A DNA stretch of 64,000 bases, from the NCBI RefSeq assembly GCF_014653435.1, contig NZ_BNAO01000001.1:186001-250000 (forward strand), written 5' to 3'. This DNA comes from Alishewanella longhuensis. Its GTDB lineage: Bacteria > Pseudomonadota > Gammaproteobacteria > Enterobacterales > Alteromonadaceae. Below the pieces are notes generated by a model that ran no database searches, had not been told where the DNA came from, and worked only from the letters and a program-made list of their open reading frames with translations. This document shows, in pieces, positions 1-9,009 of this stretch; within the stretch, counting starts at the first letter, position 1; each line of letters starts with the position of its first letter. A program made the translations under genes and the position numbers.

Positions 1-1008
1 GCGGACTACTTGGCAGCCTTGCTGCTACAACTGGACATAGCGGTATTAGAGTTTGATCAGGACAATAGACTATTACAAGCAAACCCGGCGGCAGAGCGTT
101 TACTTGGCAATGCCGTGCTGTTGCAATTAAAGCAGGGCGTTAGCGCGCAAGATGCCGCGCCTTTGTCCTTGCTGTGGCAGAAATTACAGCATCCGCTGCC
201 AGTGCAACAGGGGGAATTGCCATGGCAACAGCAAGGTATGCAAGATCGCCTGGCTTTTAGCCTGGTACAAAGCTATATTCTGGGTAAGCCACGTAAGTTG
301 CTGACATTACAAAGTATTCGGCAGCAATTGTTGCAACAGGAAGTGCAGGCTTATCAGCAATTAACCCGAGTGCTGACCCATGAAATTGCCAATTCACTGA
401 CCCCTATGGTGTCGTTAGCCCAAAGCAGTAAGGCCTTATTACCCGAACCAGACACCTTGATGACCGCAGACACCTACGATGATCTGCTGCTTGCAACAGA
501 TACTATTGCGCAGCGCGGGGTGCATTTAAGCCAATTTATTGCCGCGTTTAAGCAGCTTAGTACCCCGGTGAGCACACAACTACAGCCGCTTGATATCAGC
601 GAGTTACTGACCCGGGTATGCCAGCTTTTAAAGCCGCAACTTGCCACGATCCAGGTGCACCTAGTACTACCGCAGTCTGTTCCCAGGCTGTGGCTTGATC
701 CGGCGTTAACCGAACAAGTGCTGATTAATGTATTAAAAAACGCCGTGGAGGCACTGGTAGCCACACCAGCGGCGAGCATTACGCTGCAGTTGTACAAGCA
801 ACAAGGTTGGCTGCTGGATATTTGTGACAATGGTCCGGGCGTTGCGCAAACAGCCATTGATAAATTGTTTATTCCCTTTTACAGCACTAAAGCACAGGGA
901 TCCGGCATTGGTTTAAGCTTAGCTCGCATGTTAATGCAGGCGCAGGGTGGTGAGTTAGAGTATGTGCAGCAACCCATTGGTGCCTGCTTTCGGCTTATGT
1001 TAAGTTAG
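1..1008 (+). CDS. Sensor histidine kinase, 5'-truncated by the window edge
   Basis: C-terminal part of a cytoplasmic two-component sensor kinase. The frame is open to base 1, so the true start lies outside the window. Visible parts are a PAS-like segment (about residues 8-100), an H-box with LTHEIANSLTP near residue 127 carrying the presumed phospho-acceptor His, an N-box (LINVLKNAVEAL, about 240), a G1 box (DICDNGPGV, about 275) and a G2 box (GSGIGLSLARMLM, about 300). The HEIxNSLTP form is typical of NtrY/NtrB-like kinases, which often pair with sigma-54 response regulators; the partner is probably upstream and not visible. No membrane segment appears in the visible part. The next gene begins about 70 bases later and encodes an unrelated periplasmic protein. 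Confidence 0.85.
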   Translation, partial: ADYLAALLLQLDIAVLEFDQDNRLLQANPAAERLLGNAVLLQLKQGVSAQDAAPLSLLWQKLQHPLPVQQGELPWQQQGMQDRLAFSLVQSYILGKPRKLLTLQSIRQQLLQQEVQAYQQLTRVLTHEIANSLTPMVSLAQSSKALLPEPDTLMTADTYDDLLLATDTIAQRGVHLSQFIAAFKQLSTPVSTQLQPLDISELLTRVCQLLKPQLATIQVHLVLPQSVPRLWLDPALTEQVLINVLKNAVEALVATPAASITLQLYKQQGWLLDICDNGPGVAQTAIDKLFIPFYSTKAQGSGIGLSLARMLMQAQGGELEYVQQPIGACFRLMLS

Positions 1009-1076
1009 TTCTCGATTGAGAATATGTGAATTTGGATGCAACCTGGCCTGAACCCCATCACGCAGCAGGGGATGTT

Positions 1077-1967
1077 ATGCGAACTTTGAAGAGCGCCATC
1101 ATTATTGTCTGTTGCTATCTTTGGCCATGGCATCAACTTTATGCTGCCACAGAGGTGATTGCGGCAGACTATTTGGAAACCTCGCCGCATCGTGAATTAA
1201 TTGAGTTAGCGCTTAACCTGACCGCAGCCGAATATGGCCCAGTTGTGCTTACTTTTAGCGGAGTCATGGTACAAGGGCGCGCTGAACAAGAACTGAAAGA
1301 AGGTAAACGTCTGCACCTAGCGGTATTTGCTCCCTCACCAGAGCGCGAGCGAGATTTGTTGCCGGTCTATTTTCCACTCAGCCAAGGCTTACTAGGCTAC
1401 CGGGTCTGTATTATTGCCTATGGGCAGCAAAGTAGGTTCGATCTGATCAACTCTTTGCAAGGTTGGCGAAACGCCGATTTAAGTATCGGGCAAGCGACAC
1501 ATTGGCCAGATGTCACGATTTTGCGCCATAACAATATTACCGTGGTGACCAATCCTATCTATACATTGTTATTTGAAATGGTGCGTCAACAACGTTTTGA
1601 TTGCTTTGCCCGCAGCCTGGATGAATTAAATCGGGATTTACAAAGCGCCCATGCCACAGACTTGGTGGCTGAGCAACAATTACTACTGCACTATCCCCAG
1701 CTATCAATGATTTTCGTATCACGTAGCTTTCCACAGCTCGCGGAGCGTTTAGATAAAGGGTTAGCTCTGGCTTGGCAACGCGGTTTGGTACAACAGCATT
1801 TTCAGCGGCACTATGGCGATTTTATCGAAAAAACGCGCTGTCAGCAGCGACGAATTATTAAATTGGAGAACCCTTCGTTAAGCGAACAAAGCCGACAGGC
1901 TTTGCAAAAATACGCTTTGCCACCCGAGCAACTTTTGGCAAAACCTACACAAGCTTGCCCAAGCTAA
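1077..1967 (+). CDS. Periplasmic solute-binding-like protein, copy A
   Basis: Exported protein of 296 aa with a type II periplasmic-binding-protein look (SBP_bac_3-like). The chosen ATG at 1077 gives a clean signal peptide (MRTLKSAIIIVCCYLWPWHQLYAA) and has GGGG a few bases upstream; a longer frame to 1026 would put charged residues before the signal. It is paralogous to the protein at 3125-4009: shared blocks include SPHRELIE, LLPVYFPLS, GLLGYRVCII, the RQQRFDCFAR stretch and a C-terminal CQQRRI. No permease or ATPase gene is adjacent, so it may act as a sensor or binding component of an unlinked system rather than in a local ABC transporter. Ligand unknown. Confidence 0.7.
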   Translation: MRTLKSAIIIVCCYLWPWHQLYAATEVIAADYLETSPHRELIELALNLTAAEYGPVVLTFSGVMVQGRAEQELKEGKRLHLAVFAPSPERERDLLPVYFPLSQGLLGYRVCIIAYGQQSRFDLINSLQGWRNADLSIGQATHWPDVTILRHNNITVVTNPIYTLLFEMVRQQRFDCFARSLDELNRDLQSAHATDLVAEQQLLLHYPQLSMIFVSRSFPQLAERLDKGLALAWQRGLVQQHFQRHYGDFIEKTRCQQRRIIKLENPSLSEQSRQALQKYALPPEQLLAKPTQACPS

Positions 1968-2023
1968 GTATAGTTAAAAGTGGCTGATACTTAAATTAAC
2001 CTTATAAGCGTAACGGAGCCAGC

Positions 2024-3082
2024 ATGAAAATAGCGGTAGTTGGTGGTGGCATTAATGGCTTAAGTAGTGCCTGGCAGCTCGCGCTCGCAGGGCATCAGGT
2101 TACGCTATTTGAACGCGATAAATTGATGCAGGCCACCAGTGCCGCTTCATCCAAGCTGTTGCATGGCGGCTTACGCTATCTGGAACAGGGCGAATTTCGC
2201 TTAGTGCGCGAGGCCTTGCAAGAGCGGCGATGGTGGCTAAAAAAAGCGCCGCAGCTAACCCGCCGTTTGCCCATTTTGTATCCTATTTACCGCCATTCAA
2301 GGCGTTCGCGCTGGCAGTTAAAAATTGGCCTGTGGCTATACGATGCCTTTGCCGGTAAAAAGGGTATTGGCCGCCACCGTTGGCTGAATGTAGCACAAAC
2401 TTTGCGCTGTTCTGCCGCGTTAAAATCAGAGCAATTGCTGGGAGCCTATTTATTCTTCGATGGCCAAATGGATGATCAGAAATTGGGTTTATGGATGGCC
2501 GGGCAATGTGAAAAAGCCGGTGTTACCCTTTGTGAAGATAGTCCGGTGCTGCAAGTGAAAACCGATGGCAGTCTATTATTAGCGCAAGGCTGGCAGCGGT
2601 TTGATCGTATTATCAACGTGGCTGGCCCCTGGAGCGCCGCTTTATTGCAGCAATCGGCCCTACCTGCTACGCCGCTGGATTTGGTTAGAGGCAGTCATTT
2701 ATTATTACCGCACATTAGTCGTTATGGTCATATGCTGGAAGTGCCTGCTGAGTCGCGTATCGTGTTTGTGTTGCCCTACCAGGGGAATACTTTGCTGGGA
2801 ACCACTGAGGTGCGGCAGCAATTGAATGAGCCTATTGTATGCTCCGCTGCGGAAAGAGATTACTTGCTGGCAGTATATAATCGGTATTTTCAGCCAGCTT
2901 GTTCAGCGCAACAGGTGCTGGGCGAATTCGCTGGCGTTCGGCCGCTATTAAGTGGCAGCGACGCGGCGTATAAAGCTAGTCGGGAGTATCAATTTGCTCA
3001 TCAGGGTAACATTATTACCGTATCAGGGGGCAAATGGACTACAGCGCGCGCTTTAGCTAAGCAGTTAGTAAAACAGCTATAA
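2024..3082 (+). CDS. GlpD-like FAD-dependent oxidoreductase, short form
   Basis: Resembles the FAD domain of aerobic glycerol-3-phosphate dehydrogenase, which oxidises glycerol-3-phosphate to dihydroxyacetone phosphate and passes electrons to quinone. Residues 5-35 form the dinucleotide fold (GGGINGLSSAWQLALAG then acidic FER). The block KLLHGGLRYLEQGEFRLVREAL (residues about 44-65) is the GlpD signature. At 352 aa it is much shorter than typical GlpD (about 500 aa) and lacks the C-terminal helical domain; the end at GGKWTTARALAKQL looks natural, since GGK(W/Y)TT is the conserved motif before that domain. It sits between two paralogous binding proteins, only 42 bases before the second, suggesting co-transcription. 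Substrate could be glycerol-3-phosphate or a related compound. Confidence 0.75.
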   Translation: MKIAVVGGGINGLSSAWQLALAGHQVTLFERDKLMQATSAASSKLLHGGLRYLEQGEFRLVREALQERRWWLKKAPQLTRRLPILYPIYRHSRRSRWQLKIGLWLYDAFAGKKGIGRHRWLNVAQTLRCSAALKSEQLLGAYLFFDGQMDDQKLGLWMAGQCEKAGVTLCEDSPVLQVKTDGSLLLAQGWQRFDRIINVAGPWSAALLQQSALPATPLDLVRGSHLLLPHISRYGHMLEVPAESRIVFVLPYQGNTLLGTTEVRQQLNEPIVCSAAERDYLLAVYNRYFQPACSAQQVLGEFAGVRPLLSGSDAAYKASREYQFAHQGNIITVSGGKWTTARALAKQLVKQL

Positions 3083-3124
3083 TTAGTGATAAGGCTGGAG
3101 CCGCCTGCTATAAAAAGGTACAAG

Positions 3125-4009
3125 ATGTTGCGAATTTTTGGTTGCTTTATATTGCTTTGCGGGTTTAATAGTTTTGCCGCTGTGCAGCAAATTAAAACAA
3201 TTTATGAGCTACAAAACAGCCCACACCGTGAACTGGTAGAATATGCCCTGCAGGTAACAGCACAAGATTTTGGCGCGGCTACCCTGGTTTTTGTTGAGGC
3301 AACAACGCAAGGACGGGTAGAACAATTACTAAGAGCCGGGGAGCTACTGGATCTCGCTGTTTTTGCGCCAAATCTACAGCGGGAAAAAACGCTGTTGCCC
3401 GTTTACTTTCCTCTTAGTCGTGGTTTACTCGGCTTTCGTGTTTGTTTAATCAACCAAGGCCAGCAACAGAAATTCGACAAAATTCATAGCGTAGATGATT
3501 GGATTAAAGCCGAAATTCTAATAGGCCAAGGAGCAAATTGGCCAGATGTAGAGGTGCTTCGGGCAAATAACCTGCAGGTTACTACCAATCCGCTACCTGC
3601 TTTGCTATTTGAGATGCTGCGGCAACAGCGGTTTGATTGCTATGCACGGGGTATTAATGAAATCAATTATGAATTAGCGCTGCCAGAGAGCGCAGGTTTG
3701 CAACTTGAATCAAAATTACTATTATTCTATCCGCAGCCCGCTATGTTGTTTGTTGCCCCTAATCAGCCTGAGTTGGCAAGACGTTTGCTATTAGGTTTGG
3801 AACACGCCTGGCACAGTGGTTTTATGGCGCAGCATTTTGCTACACATTATGGGTCTTTAATTAAGCAAGTGCAGTGTGAACAGCGCCGGTTATTGATTCT
3901 AAAAAACCCAGCCTTAACTCCAGAGACCGAGCAGGCTATGCGTATATACGCGCTTACGCCGCTGCAAATACAACAGAAGCCTCTGACAGGTTGCGTGCCA
4001 GAGGCTTAG
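3125..4009 (+). CDS. Periplasmic solute-binding-like protein, copy B
   Basis: Paralogue of the protein at 1077-1967, of nearly equal length (294 aa). The ATG at 3125 has AAGG about 9 bases upstream and begins a signal peptide (MLRIFGCFILLCGFNSFAA); the in-frame GTG at 3086 would add a poor N-terminus. Conserved with copy A: SPHRELVEYAL, a FAP(S/N) turn, LLPVYFPLSRGLLGFRVCLI, NWPDVEVLR, RQQRFDCYAR and the C-terminal CEQRRL with a final Cys. The pair probably arose by local duplication around the GlpD-like gene. Function and ligand unknown. A 9-bp stem (AAGCCTCTG/CAGAGGCTT, 3977-4007) overlaps the stop codon but has no T-run. Confidence 0.7.
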   Translation: MLRIFGCFILLCGFNSFAAVQQIKTIYELQNSPHRELVEYALQVTAQDFGAATLVFVEATTQGRVEQLLRAGELLDLAVFAPNLQREKTLLPVYFPLSRGLLGFRVCLINQGQQQKFDKIHSVDDWIKAEILIGQGANWPDVEVLRANNLQVTTNPLPALLFEMLRQQRFDCYARGINEINYELALPESAGLQLESKLLLFYPQPAMLFVAPNQPELARRLLLGLEHAWHSGFMAQHFATHYGSLIKQVQCEQRRLLILKNPALTPETEQAMRIYALTPLQIQQKPLTGCVPEA

Positions 4010-4040
4010 CCTAGTAGAGCTATTGCGCTTAATCTTTGCT

Positions 4041-5495
4041 TCATTGAATTTGACGAAGTTTCTGTTCAAGTTGCTCGATACGCTCTTGTGCCTGTTCACG
4101 GTATCGGGTTAAGCGTTCGATAGTGGCAGCAGAATTACTTTTAACAAAATTCACCTGCTCTTCCAGCTGTAGCTTTTGTTTAGCCCATTGATAGCGTTCA
4201 ACTTGTACTTTCTGCACTATTTCTTGCTGTTGTGTTATTTCTTCCCGCAACAGCTTAATGGTTTCACGTTGCTCGGCCTGATGATTAGCAGTAAGGGCAC
4301 TTTGGTGTTTAAGTAGAGCGATATTAGTTCTTAGCTGTTCTATGTTGTCTGAATGTTCATGAGCCGGTTGCTCTAACAATGCTTTGAATTGCCGTAATTC
4401 TTGTTCTAACAAGGCCGTTTGGGCCGCTTGCTCAGTCATTTTAGCGATAGCTTCGTCCCGTTCTGCTTTCACTGCTGCCAGTTCTAATGTCTCGGTATCG
4501 GCACTGTCCGTTACACTTTGTTGCTGCAGTTGCGCAAGTTGCTGTTGTGCTTGGGCAAGTTGTGCTGTTTGTAAGGCATTACTGCTTGCTTGCGTTGATA
4601 AATCGGCCTGCAGCTGCTCGTTTTCCCGTTGTAATTGTTTGAGCTGTTGTTGCAGCGCTTGCTCTGCTGAGCCCGTTGACACAGATAAGCGTTGCTGCAA
4701 CTGTTGTTGCAGAGCATCACGCTCTGTCGTCAGTTCAGCGCATTGCTCAGCGTAGGTTGCTAATTGCTGGTGGATTTGTTTGTTGGATTCAAAATACTGG
4801 CGCTGCTGATCGGTTGCGCGTTTACGGAGTTGCTCAAACTCTTCTGACAGTTGTTTTAATTGTTGCTGCCCGGCTAAATGTTGCTGCTCTATGGCGGCAT
4901 AGTGTTCTTGTTGCTTGGTAAGCTCAGCCGCTTGTAACTGCAATGCTTGCTCACTGGCCTGCTCTGCGGCTTGAGCTGCGGTGAGTGCCTGTTGTGCTTG
5001 CTGTAAGGACAGCTGTTGGGTCTTTAGCTGTTGCTGCAGTTGCTGTAATTCTTGCTGCAACTGATTGCGCTCGTTAGTTAGCTCTGCAAAATGCTCTGCT
5101 TGTTGCGCTAATTGTTGCTGCTGTGCCACCAGGTTATGCTCAAGCTCGCTTTTACGTTGCTCTACTTGCCGTAAGCTTTGTTGCACATGCTGTAACTGCT
5201 CTACCGCCTTTACTTCAGCATGAATCGCTTCAGACAGCTGCTTATTAAGTTGTTCTGTTTGTTGTTGTGTTTGTTTTAGCGCTTCTTGCTTAAAGGCGGC
5301 AATAAACTCATCACTGAAACCAGTCAGGTTGTCTTGCTGTCGCGGCTGTACCTGTTCGTTGCGCCATTTTTTGTAATGCGACACAACGCTGGTTTGAGCG
5401 TCTGATACTTTAGATAGCAAATAATCCAGAGAAACGGCTTTGCCTGAGCTCTCTAAATCATCACAGATCCTTTTCACATCAGTATATTGCGACAT
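4041..5495 (-). CDS. KfrA-like DNA-binding coiled-coil protein
   Basis: 484-aa protein with an N-terminal KfrA-type DNA-binding domain (about residues 1-50: SQYTDVKRICDDLESSGK, then a VVSHYKKWRNEQ recognition-like end) followed by some 400 residues of Gln/Glu/Leu-rich coiled coil. KfrA proteins on plasmids bind DNA near partition genes and polymerise through their coiled coils; chromosomal versions are common and poorly understood. The start at 5495 (MSQYTDV) fits the family N-terminus and has AGGA upstream; the longer frame to 5555 is unlikely. The gene is divergent from topB, and a ParA gene follows topB, which hints at a nucleoid or segregation role. Antisense frames over this gene give Cys-rich artefacts. 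Confidence 0.75.
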   Translation of the reverse strand: MSQYTDVKRICDDLESSGKAVSLDYLLSKVSDAQTSVVSHYKKWRNEQVQPRQQDNLTGFSDEFIAAFKQEALKQTQQQTEQLNKQLSEAIHAEVKAVEQLQHVQQSLRQVEQRKSELEHNLVAQQQQLAQQAEHFAELTNERNQLQQELQQLQQQLKTQQLSLQQAQQALTAAQAAEQASEQALQLQAAELTKQQEHYAAIEQQHLAGQQQLKQLSEEFEQLRKRATDQQRQYFESNKQIHQQLATYAEQCAELTTERDALQQQLQQRLSVSTGSAEQALQQQLKQLQRENEQLQADLSTQASSNALQTAQLAQAQQQLAQLQQQSVTDSADTETLELAAVKAERDEAIAKMTEQAAQTALLEQELRQFKALLEQPAHEHSDNIEQLRTNIALLKHQSALTANHQAEQRETIKLLREEITQQQEIVQKVQVERYQWAKQKLQLEEQVNFVKSNSAATIERLTRYREQAQERIEQLEQKLRQIQ

Positions 5496-5838
5496 TTTGT
5501 TTGATCCTGTTAATAATAATGAAAACCAGCCTGGTACCAAATATCCGGGATCCAAAGCTTAGGGAATACCAGAGATATCAGCAATTAGTGAGCGCTTAAA
5601 AAATACACAGTAGGTGTCTGGGAAAAGTAGAAATTTTTAACATTATGAAATTAATGACTAAATTCTATTTAGAATGAAAATTATTGTTGAAGTTTTAAGT
5701 GCTAAATATACAGGTCCTAACCATTAGGTATTAGTAATAGCTAAGTTAGTAAATCGGTGTCCTCGAAACGCTTTGCTTTTATCGCCTTGGCAGGTTAAAT
5801 TAACTGAGGATTTGTACAGTGTTATCGGGTTTGTATCC
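5496..5838. other. 343-bp intergenic region between divergent kfrA-like gene and topB
   Basis: AT-rich non-coding stretch that must hold the promoters of both divergent genes. The best + strand candidate is TTGTTG, 17 bases, TATACA at 5684-5712. No clear dyad, RNA gene or small gene with a ribosome binding site was found. Confidence 0.5.
5684..5712 (+). promoter_or_regulatory. Candidate sigma-70 promoter for topB
   Basis: TTGTTG (5684-5689) and TATACA (5707-5712) separated by 17 bases, about 127 bases before the topB start, in AT-rich DNA. Reasonable match but not unique in this region. Confidence 0.35.
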
Positions 5839-7839
5839 ATGATGTTATATATCGCAGAAAAACCTAGCTTAGGGCGCGCTATTGCTGCCGTGATGCCTAA
5901 ACCACAACACAAAGAGCAAGGTTGTATCCGGTTGGCGAACGGCGATGTAGTGAGTTGGTGCATTGGCCACTTATTGGAGCAAGCAGAGCCAGAAGACTAT
6001 GATCCGCAATTTAAAAAGTGGCAGGCAGCTCATCTGCCGATAGTGCCGGAGCAGTGGCAGTTAAAAGCGCGTAAGGGCTGCACAACCCAACTAAAACTAT
6101 TAAAACAACTTATTAAGCAAGCTGACCAATTGGTGCACGCTGGCGATCCTGATCGCGAAGGGCAATTGTTGGTAGACGAAGTGTTGGCATGGGCTGGCGC
6201 CAGTCACGCTAAAATAGCCGCCACACAGCGACTACTGATTAACGACTTAAACCCCGCCGCGGTGAGTCGGGCGTTAGCGCAAATGAAACCGAATAATGAC
6301 TTTAAACCGTTGTCGGTATCCGCCCTGGCACGCAGCCGGGCGGATTGGCTTTACGGGCTAAATCTGACCAGGGCTTATACCTTACAAGGGCAAAAAGGGG
6401 GTTATAAAGGCGTATTATCGGTGGGGCGGGTACAAACCCCCGTATTGGGGCTAGTGGTGCGCCGCGATAACGACATTGCCGACTTTGTTAGTAAATCTTT
6501 CTATCAAGTTTTGGCACATTTGCAAACTGAAACAGGTGAGCCCTTTACCGCTTTGTGGCAGCCCAGTATAGCCTGTGAACCTTATCAGGATGAAGATGGT
6601 AGGGTATTGGTACGCGAACTAGCTGCAATGGTACAGCGCAAAATCACTAACCAACCTGCCCAGGTCGAGGCGGTAGAGCGGAAACAAAAAAAGCAGGCGC
6701 CACCATTGCCCTATAACTTATCAACGTTGCAAATTGACGCAGCGCGCCGTTTTGGTTTAAGTGCCCAGCAGGTACTAGATTGTTGCCAGCAATTATATGA
6801 ACAACATCAATTAATTACTTACCCACGTTCTGATAACCGTTATTTACCAGTAGCACATTTCGCTGATGCCACTAAAGTTAGCCAGGCGATAGCGGTAAAT
6901 CAACCCGAGTTACAAGGTGCGGTGCAAGCTGCTGATCTTAACCGTCGCTCCAAGGCTTGGGATGACAGCAAAGTAGAGGCCCACCACGCTATTATTCCTA
7001 CCGTAAAACAGGTAGCACTGAGTCGACTGACGGCGACTGAACAAAAAATCTATCAGCTGATTGCCACTCAATACTTGGCACAATTTTATGCTGATGCTAT
7101 TACTGACGAAGTGCGTGCCACTATCATGATTGCCAAAGGGGTATTTAAAGCGCTGGCCAACACCGAACGCGTTGCGGGTTGGAGGGTGTTGTTTCGTAAA
7201 GAAGAGGTGAGTAACAGCAAGGGAGCGAAAGTAACAGACGACAATACGGATGTCGCCGTGCAAACATCGTTACCGGCTTTAATCGTTGGGCAGACGCTGC
7301 GCTCCTTGCAAGGCGAATTATTAGAAAAACAAACCCAGCCACCTAAACACTTCACCGATGCTACCTTACTTGCTGCAATGACGGGTATAGCGCGCTATGT
7401 GACTGATCCGGCTATACGCAAGGTGCTAAAAGAAACTGATGGCTTAGGCACTGAGGCTACCCGGGCAGGTATTATAGAGTTATTGTTTAAGCGTGGTTAC
7501 ATACAGCGACAAGGTAAGCAGATTTTAGCAACATTAACAGGTAAAGCGCTGATTGCCGCTTTACCTGAAAGCGCCGCCTTACCCGACATGACGGCACAGT
7601 GGGAAGCCGCACTCACCGCGATTAGCCAGCGTCAGCAGAGCTACCAGCAATTTATGGCACCGCTATTGGAAAGCTTGCAACAAATGATAGTGCAAGCAGG
7701 GCAATCTGTGCCTGAGGGGTTGCCACAAGGCCAAACATTAAGCGCAGGGCGAGCAAAACGTCGAATAACCCGAAAGGGCTATAGAAAAAACACTTCTCCC
7801 TATGAAAAGCGAGATAGAGTGAGGCTTGCGGCAAAATAA
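5839..7839 (+). CDS. topB: DNA topoisomerase III
   Basis: Type IA topoisomerase that decatenates and relaxes DNA by single-strand passage. The 666-aa product aligns along its whole length with E. coli TopB as I know it. The N-terminal Toprim domain shows MLYIAEKPSLGRAIA and HAGDPDREGQLLVDEVL (acidic metal site). The catalytic tyrosine is in LITYPRSDNRYLP, near residue 328. Further landmarks are VGRVQTPVLGLVVRRD, KVEAHHAIIPT and HFTDATLLAAMTGIARYV. The C-terminus is basic. MMLYIAEKP matches the E. coli N-terminus MRLFIAEKP, so 5839 is preferred over 5773. No strong Shine-Dalgarno is visible. Confidence 0.95.
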   Translation: MMLYIAEKPSLGRAIAAVMPKPQHKEQGCIRLANGDVVSWCIGHLLEQAEPEDYDPQFKKWQAAHLPIVPEQWQLKARKGCTTQLKLLKQLIKQADQLVHAGDPDREGQLLVDEVLAWAGASHAKIAATQRLLINDLNPAAVSRALAQMKPNNDFKPLSVSALARSRADWLYGLNLTRAYTLQGQKGGYKGVLSVGRVQTPVLGLVVRRDNDIADFVSKSFYQVLAHLQTETGEPFTALWQPSIACEPYQDEDGRVLVRELAAMVQRKITNQPAQVEAVERKQKKQAPPLPYNLSTLQIDAARRFGLSAQQVLDCCQQLYEQHQLITYPRSDNRYLPVAHFADATKVSQAIAVNQPELQGAVQAADLNRRSKAWDDSKVEAHHAIIPTVKQVALSRLTATEQKIYQLIATQYLAQFYADAITDEVRATIMIAKGVFKALANTERVAGWRVLFRKEEVSNSKGAKVTDDNTDVAVQTSLPALIVGQTLRSLQGELLEKQTQPPKHFTDATLLAAMTGIARYVTDPAIRKVLKETDGLGTEATRAGIIELLFKRGYIQRQGKQILATLTGKALIAALPESAALPDMTAQWEAALTAISQRQQSYQQFMAPLLESLQQMIVQAGQSVPEGLPQGQTLSAGRAKRRITRKGYRKNTSPYEKRDRVRLAAK

Positions 7840-8017
7840 GCTTAGCCGTATTTCCGGATATTCTGATTTAACCTATGCTTATCTAAGGTGGGTGCTAAGG
7901 GCCGTAGTTATCTTCTTGCTGTTCTGCCCTAGAGATATTGCAAACATCGCCTACACTTAACAGGTGTAACGTCAGATCAGACAGCTGATGCTGAGATCCA
8001 ACATAGAGGGTGCACAA

Positions 8018-8716
8018 ATGATTTTGTTAGTTGGTGGTGAAAAAGGCGGCAGCGGCAAAAGTTGTCTAGCACAAAATATTGCGGTTTATTTTTCTAGAGA
8101 TAAAAATGCCAATGTAATGTTGGTAGACTGTGATCCGCAGCGCACCACATCTGACTGGGTGCAAGAGCGCCATATGAATCCTAATCTGCCTTGGCTTAAC
8201 TGCGTGCAAATGTACGGTAAAATCCGCTACGAGTTAAAAAGCCTGGAAATGCATTATGATATTGTAGTGGTTGACTGTGGTGGGCAGGACAGCGTAGCGT
8301 TACGTTCAGCGATGGTTGTCGCCAGTCACGTGTTATTTCCATTAAGGCCCAAAAGACGCGATTTAAAAACACTAGAACATTTGGAAGATTTAGTCAGTGC
8401 CTGTAATGTAGTAAATCCTGAGATGATTGTCGGGTGCGTACTAACACAATGCCCGTCTTTACCTAATCAGGCAAATCGTATTTTAGATGCGAAAGAAGTG
8501 TGTAAAAGTTTTAATCTGCGGGTTTTGGAAAATATTACGTACAGCCGCAATATTTACGATGATAGCGAAGAAAAAGGTTTATCGGTGATGGATGTCGATA
8601 ATGATGGTAAAGCATCGTCTGAAATTCGGGCTATTATTGAAGAGTTGTTGTCGATGAAGGCGATACAAGAAGATGGCGCTAAGCGACCTGAAGAAAAAGT
8701 CTTTGCCGTCAAATAA
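8018..8716 (+). CDS. ParA/MinD-family ATPase, orphan
   Basis: 232-aa deviant-Walker ATPase of the ParA class, which binds DNA or membrane as an ATP dimer and positions cargo. The P-loop is GEKGGSGKSCLAQN near residue 8, with the signature Lys in KGGSGK; MLVDCDPQRTTSDW (about 42-55) is Walker A', and IVVVDCGGQDS (about 83-93) is Walker B. The ATG at 8018 has GAGGG upstream and puts the P-loop at the usual place; the frame to 7988 is too long. Size and lack of an N-terminal HTH fit small chromosomal ParA-like proteins rather than plasmid P1-type. No parB or parS is visible; the following small gene overlaps it by 44 bases and is probably its partner. Confidence 0.85.
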   Translation: MILLVGGEKGGSGKSCLAQNIAVYFSRDKNANVMLVDCDPQRTTSDWVQERHMNPNLPWLNCVQMYGKIRYELKSLEMHYDIVVVDCGGQDSVALRSAMVVASHVLFPLRPKRRDLKTLEHLEDLVSACNVVNPEMIVGCVLTQCPSLPNQANRILDAKEVCKSFNLRVLENITYSRNIYDDSEEKGLSVMDVDNDGKASSEIRAIIEELLSMKAIQEDGAKRPEEKVFAVK

Positions 8717-9005
8717 ACCCAGCTTTAATGCTGAAGAGTTTATTGATGATGCAAACAATTATGCCCTGGGGCTGCCGCAAATTGTCAGTTTGCGGCCGCT
8801 GCTCGCGTCGGAAGATGATGCTGCCAAGTTACCGATGCGGCACGCCACCTTTACCTTGAGCGAAGAAGCTATTTTGGCATTAACTGAGCTCAGCGCCCTA
8901 ACGGGAGAGCCTAAGTCAAAGTTAATTCGCAAACTTATTTTGCGTGCAACCCAAGCGGTGCAAATTGATTTGGCTCAGGTTGCGCCTAAGAAGCCAAGCC
9001 GTTAA
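8673..9005 (+). CDS. Small ParA-associated protein, possible ribbon-helix-helix
   Basis: 110-aa protein translated from the ParA 3' end in another frame (44-bp overlap), with AAGAAG directly before its ATG. The C-terminal half, from about residue 56, reads MRHATFTLSEEAILALTELSALTGEPKSKLIRKLI. A short strand followed by two helices resembles the MetJ/CopG ribbon-helix-helix fold used by ParG/omega-type partition proteins. The N-terminal half is polar and possibly disordered, as in ParG-type partners that stimulate the ATPase with a flexible tail. This role is inferred from fold and position. Confidence 0.6.
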   Translation: MALSDLKKKSLPSNKPSFNAEEFIDDANNYALGLPQIVSLRPLLASEDDAAKLPMRHATFTLSEEAILALTELSALTGEPKSKLIRKLILRATQAVQIDLAQVAPKKPSR

Positions 9006-9009
9006 CAAA

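Noticed and set aside
4384-4755. Cys-rich 123-aa frame on + inside the coiled-coil gene
   Set aside because: It is the antisense of CAG/CAA-rich coding sequence, which yields artificial Cys/Ser runs; no ribosome site and no family.
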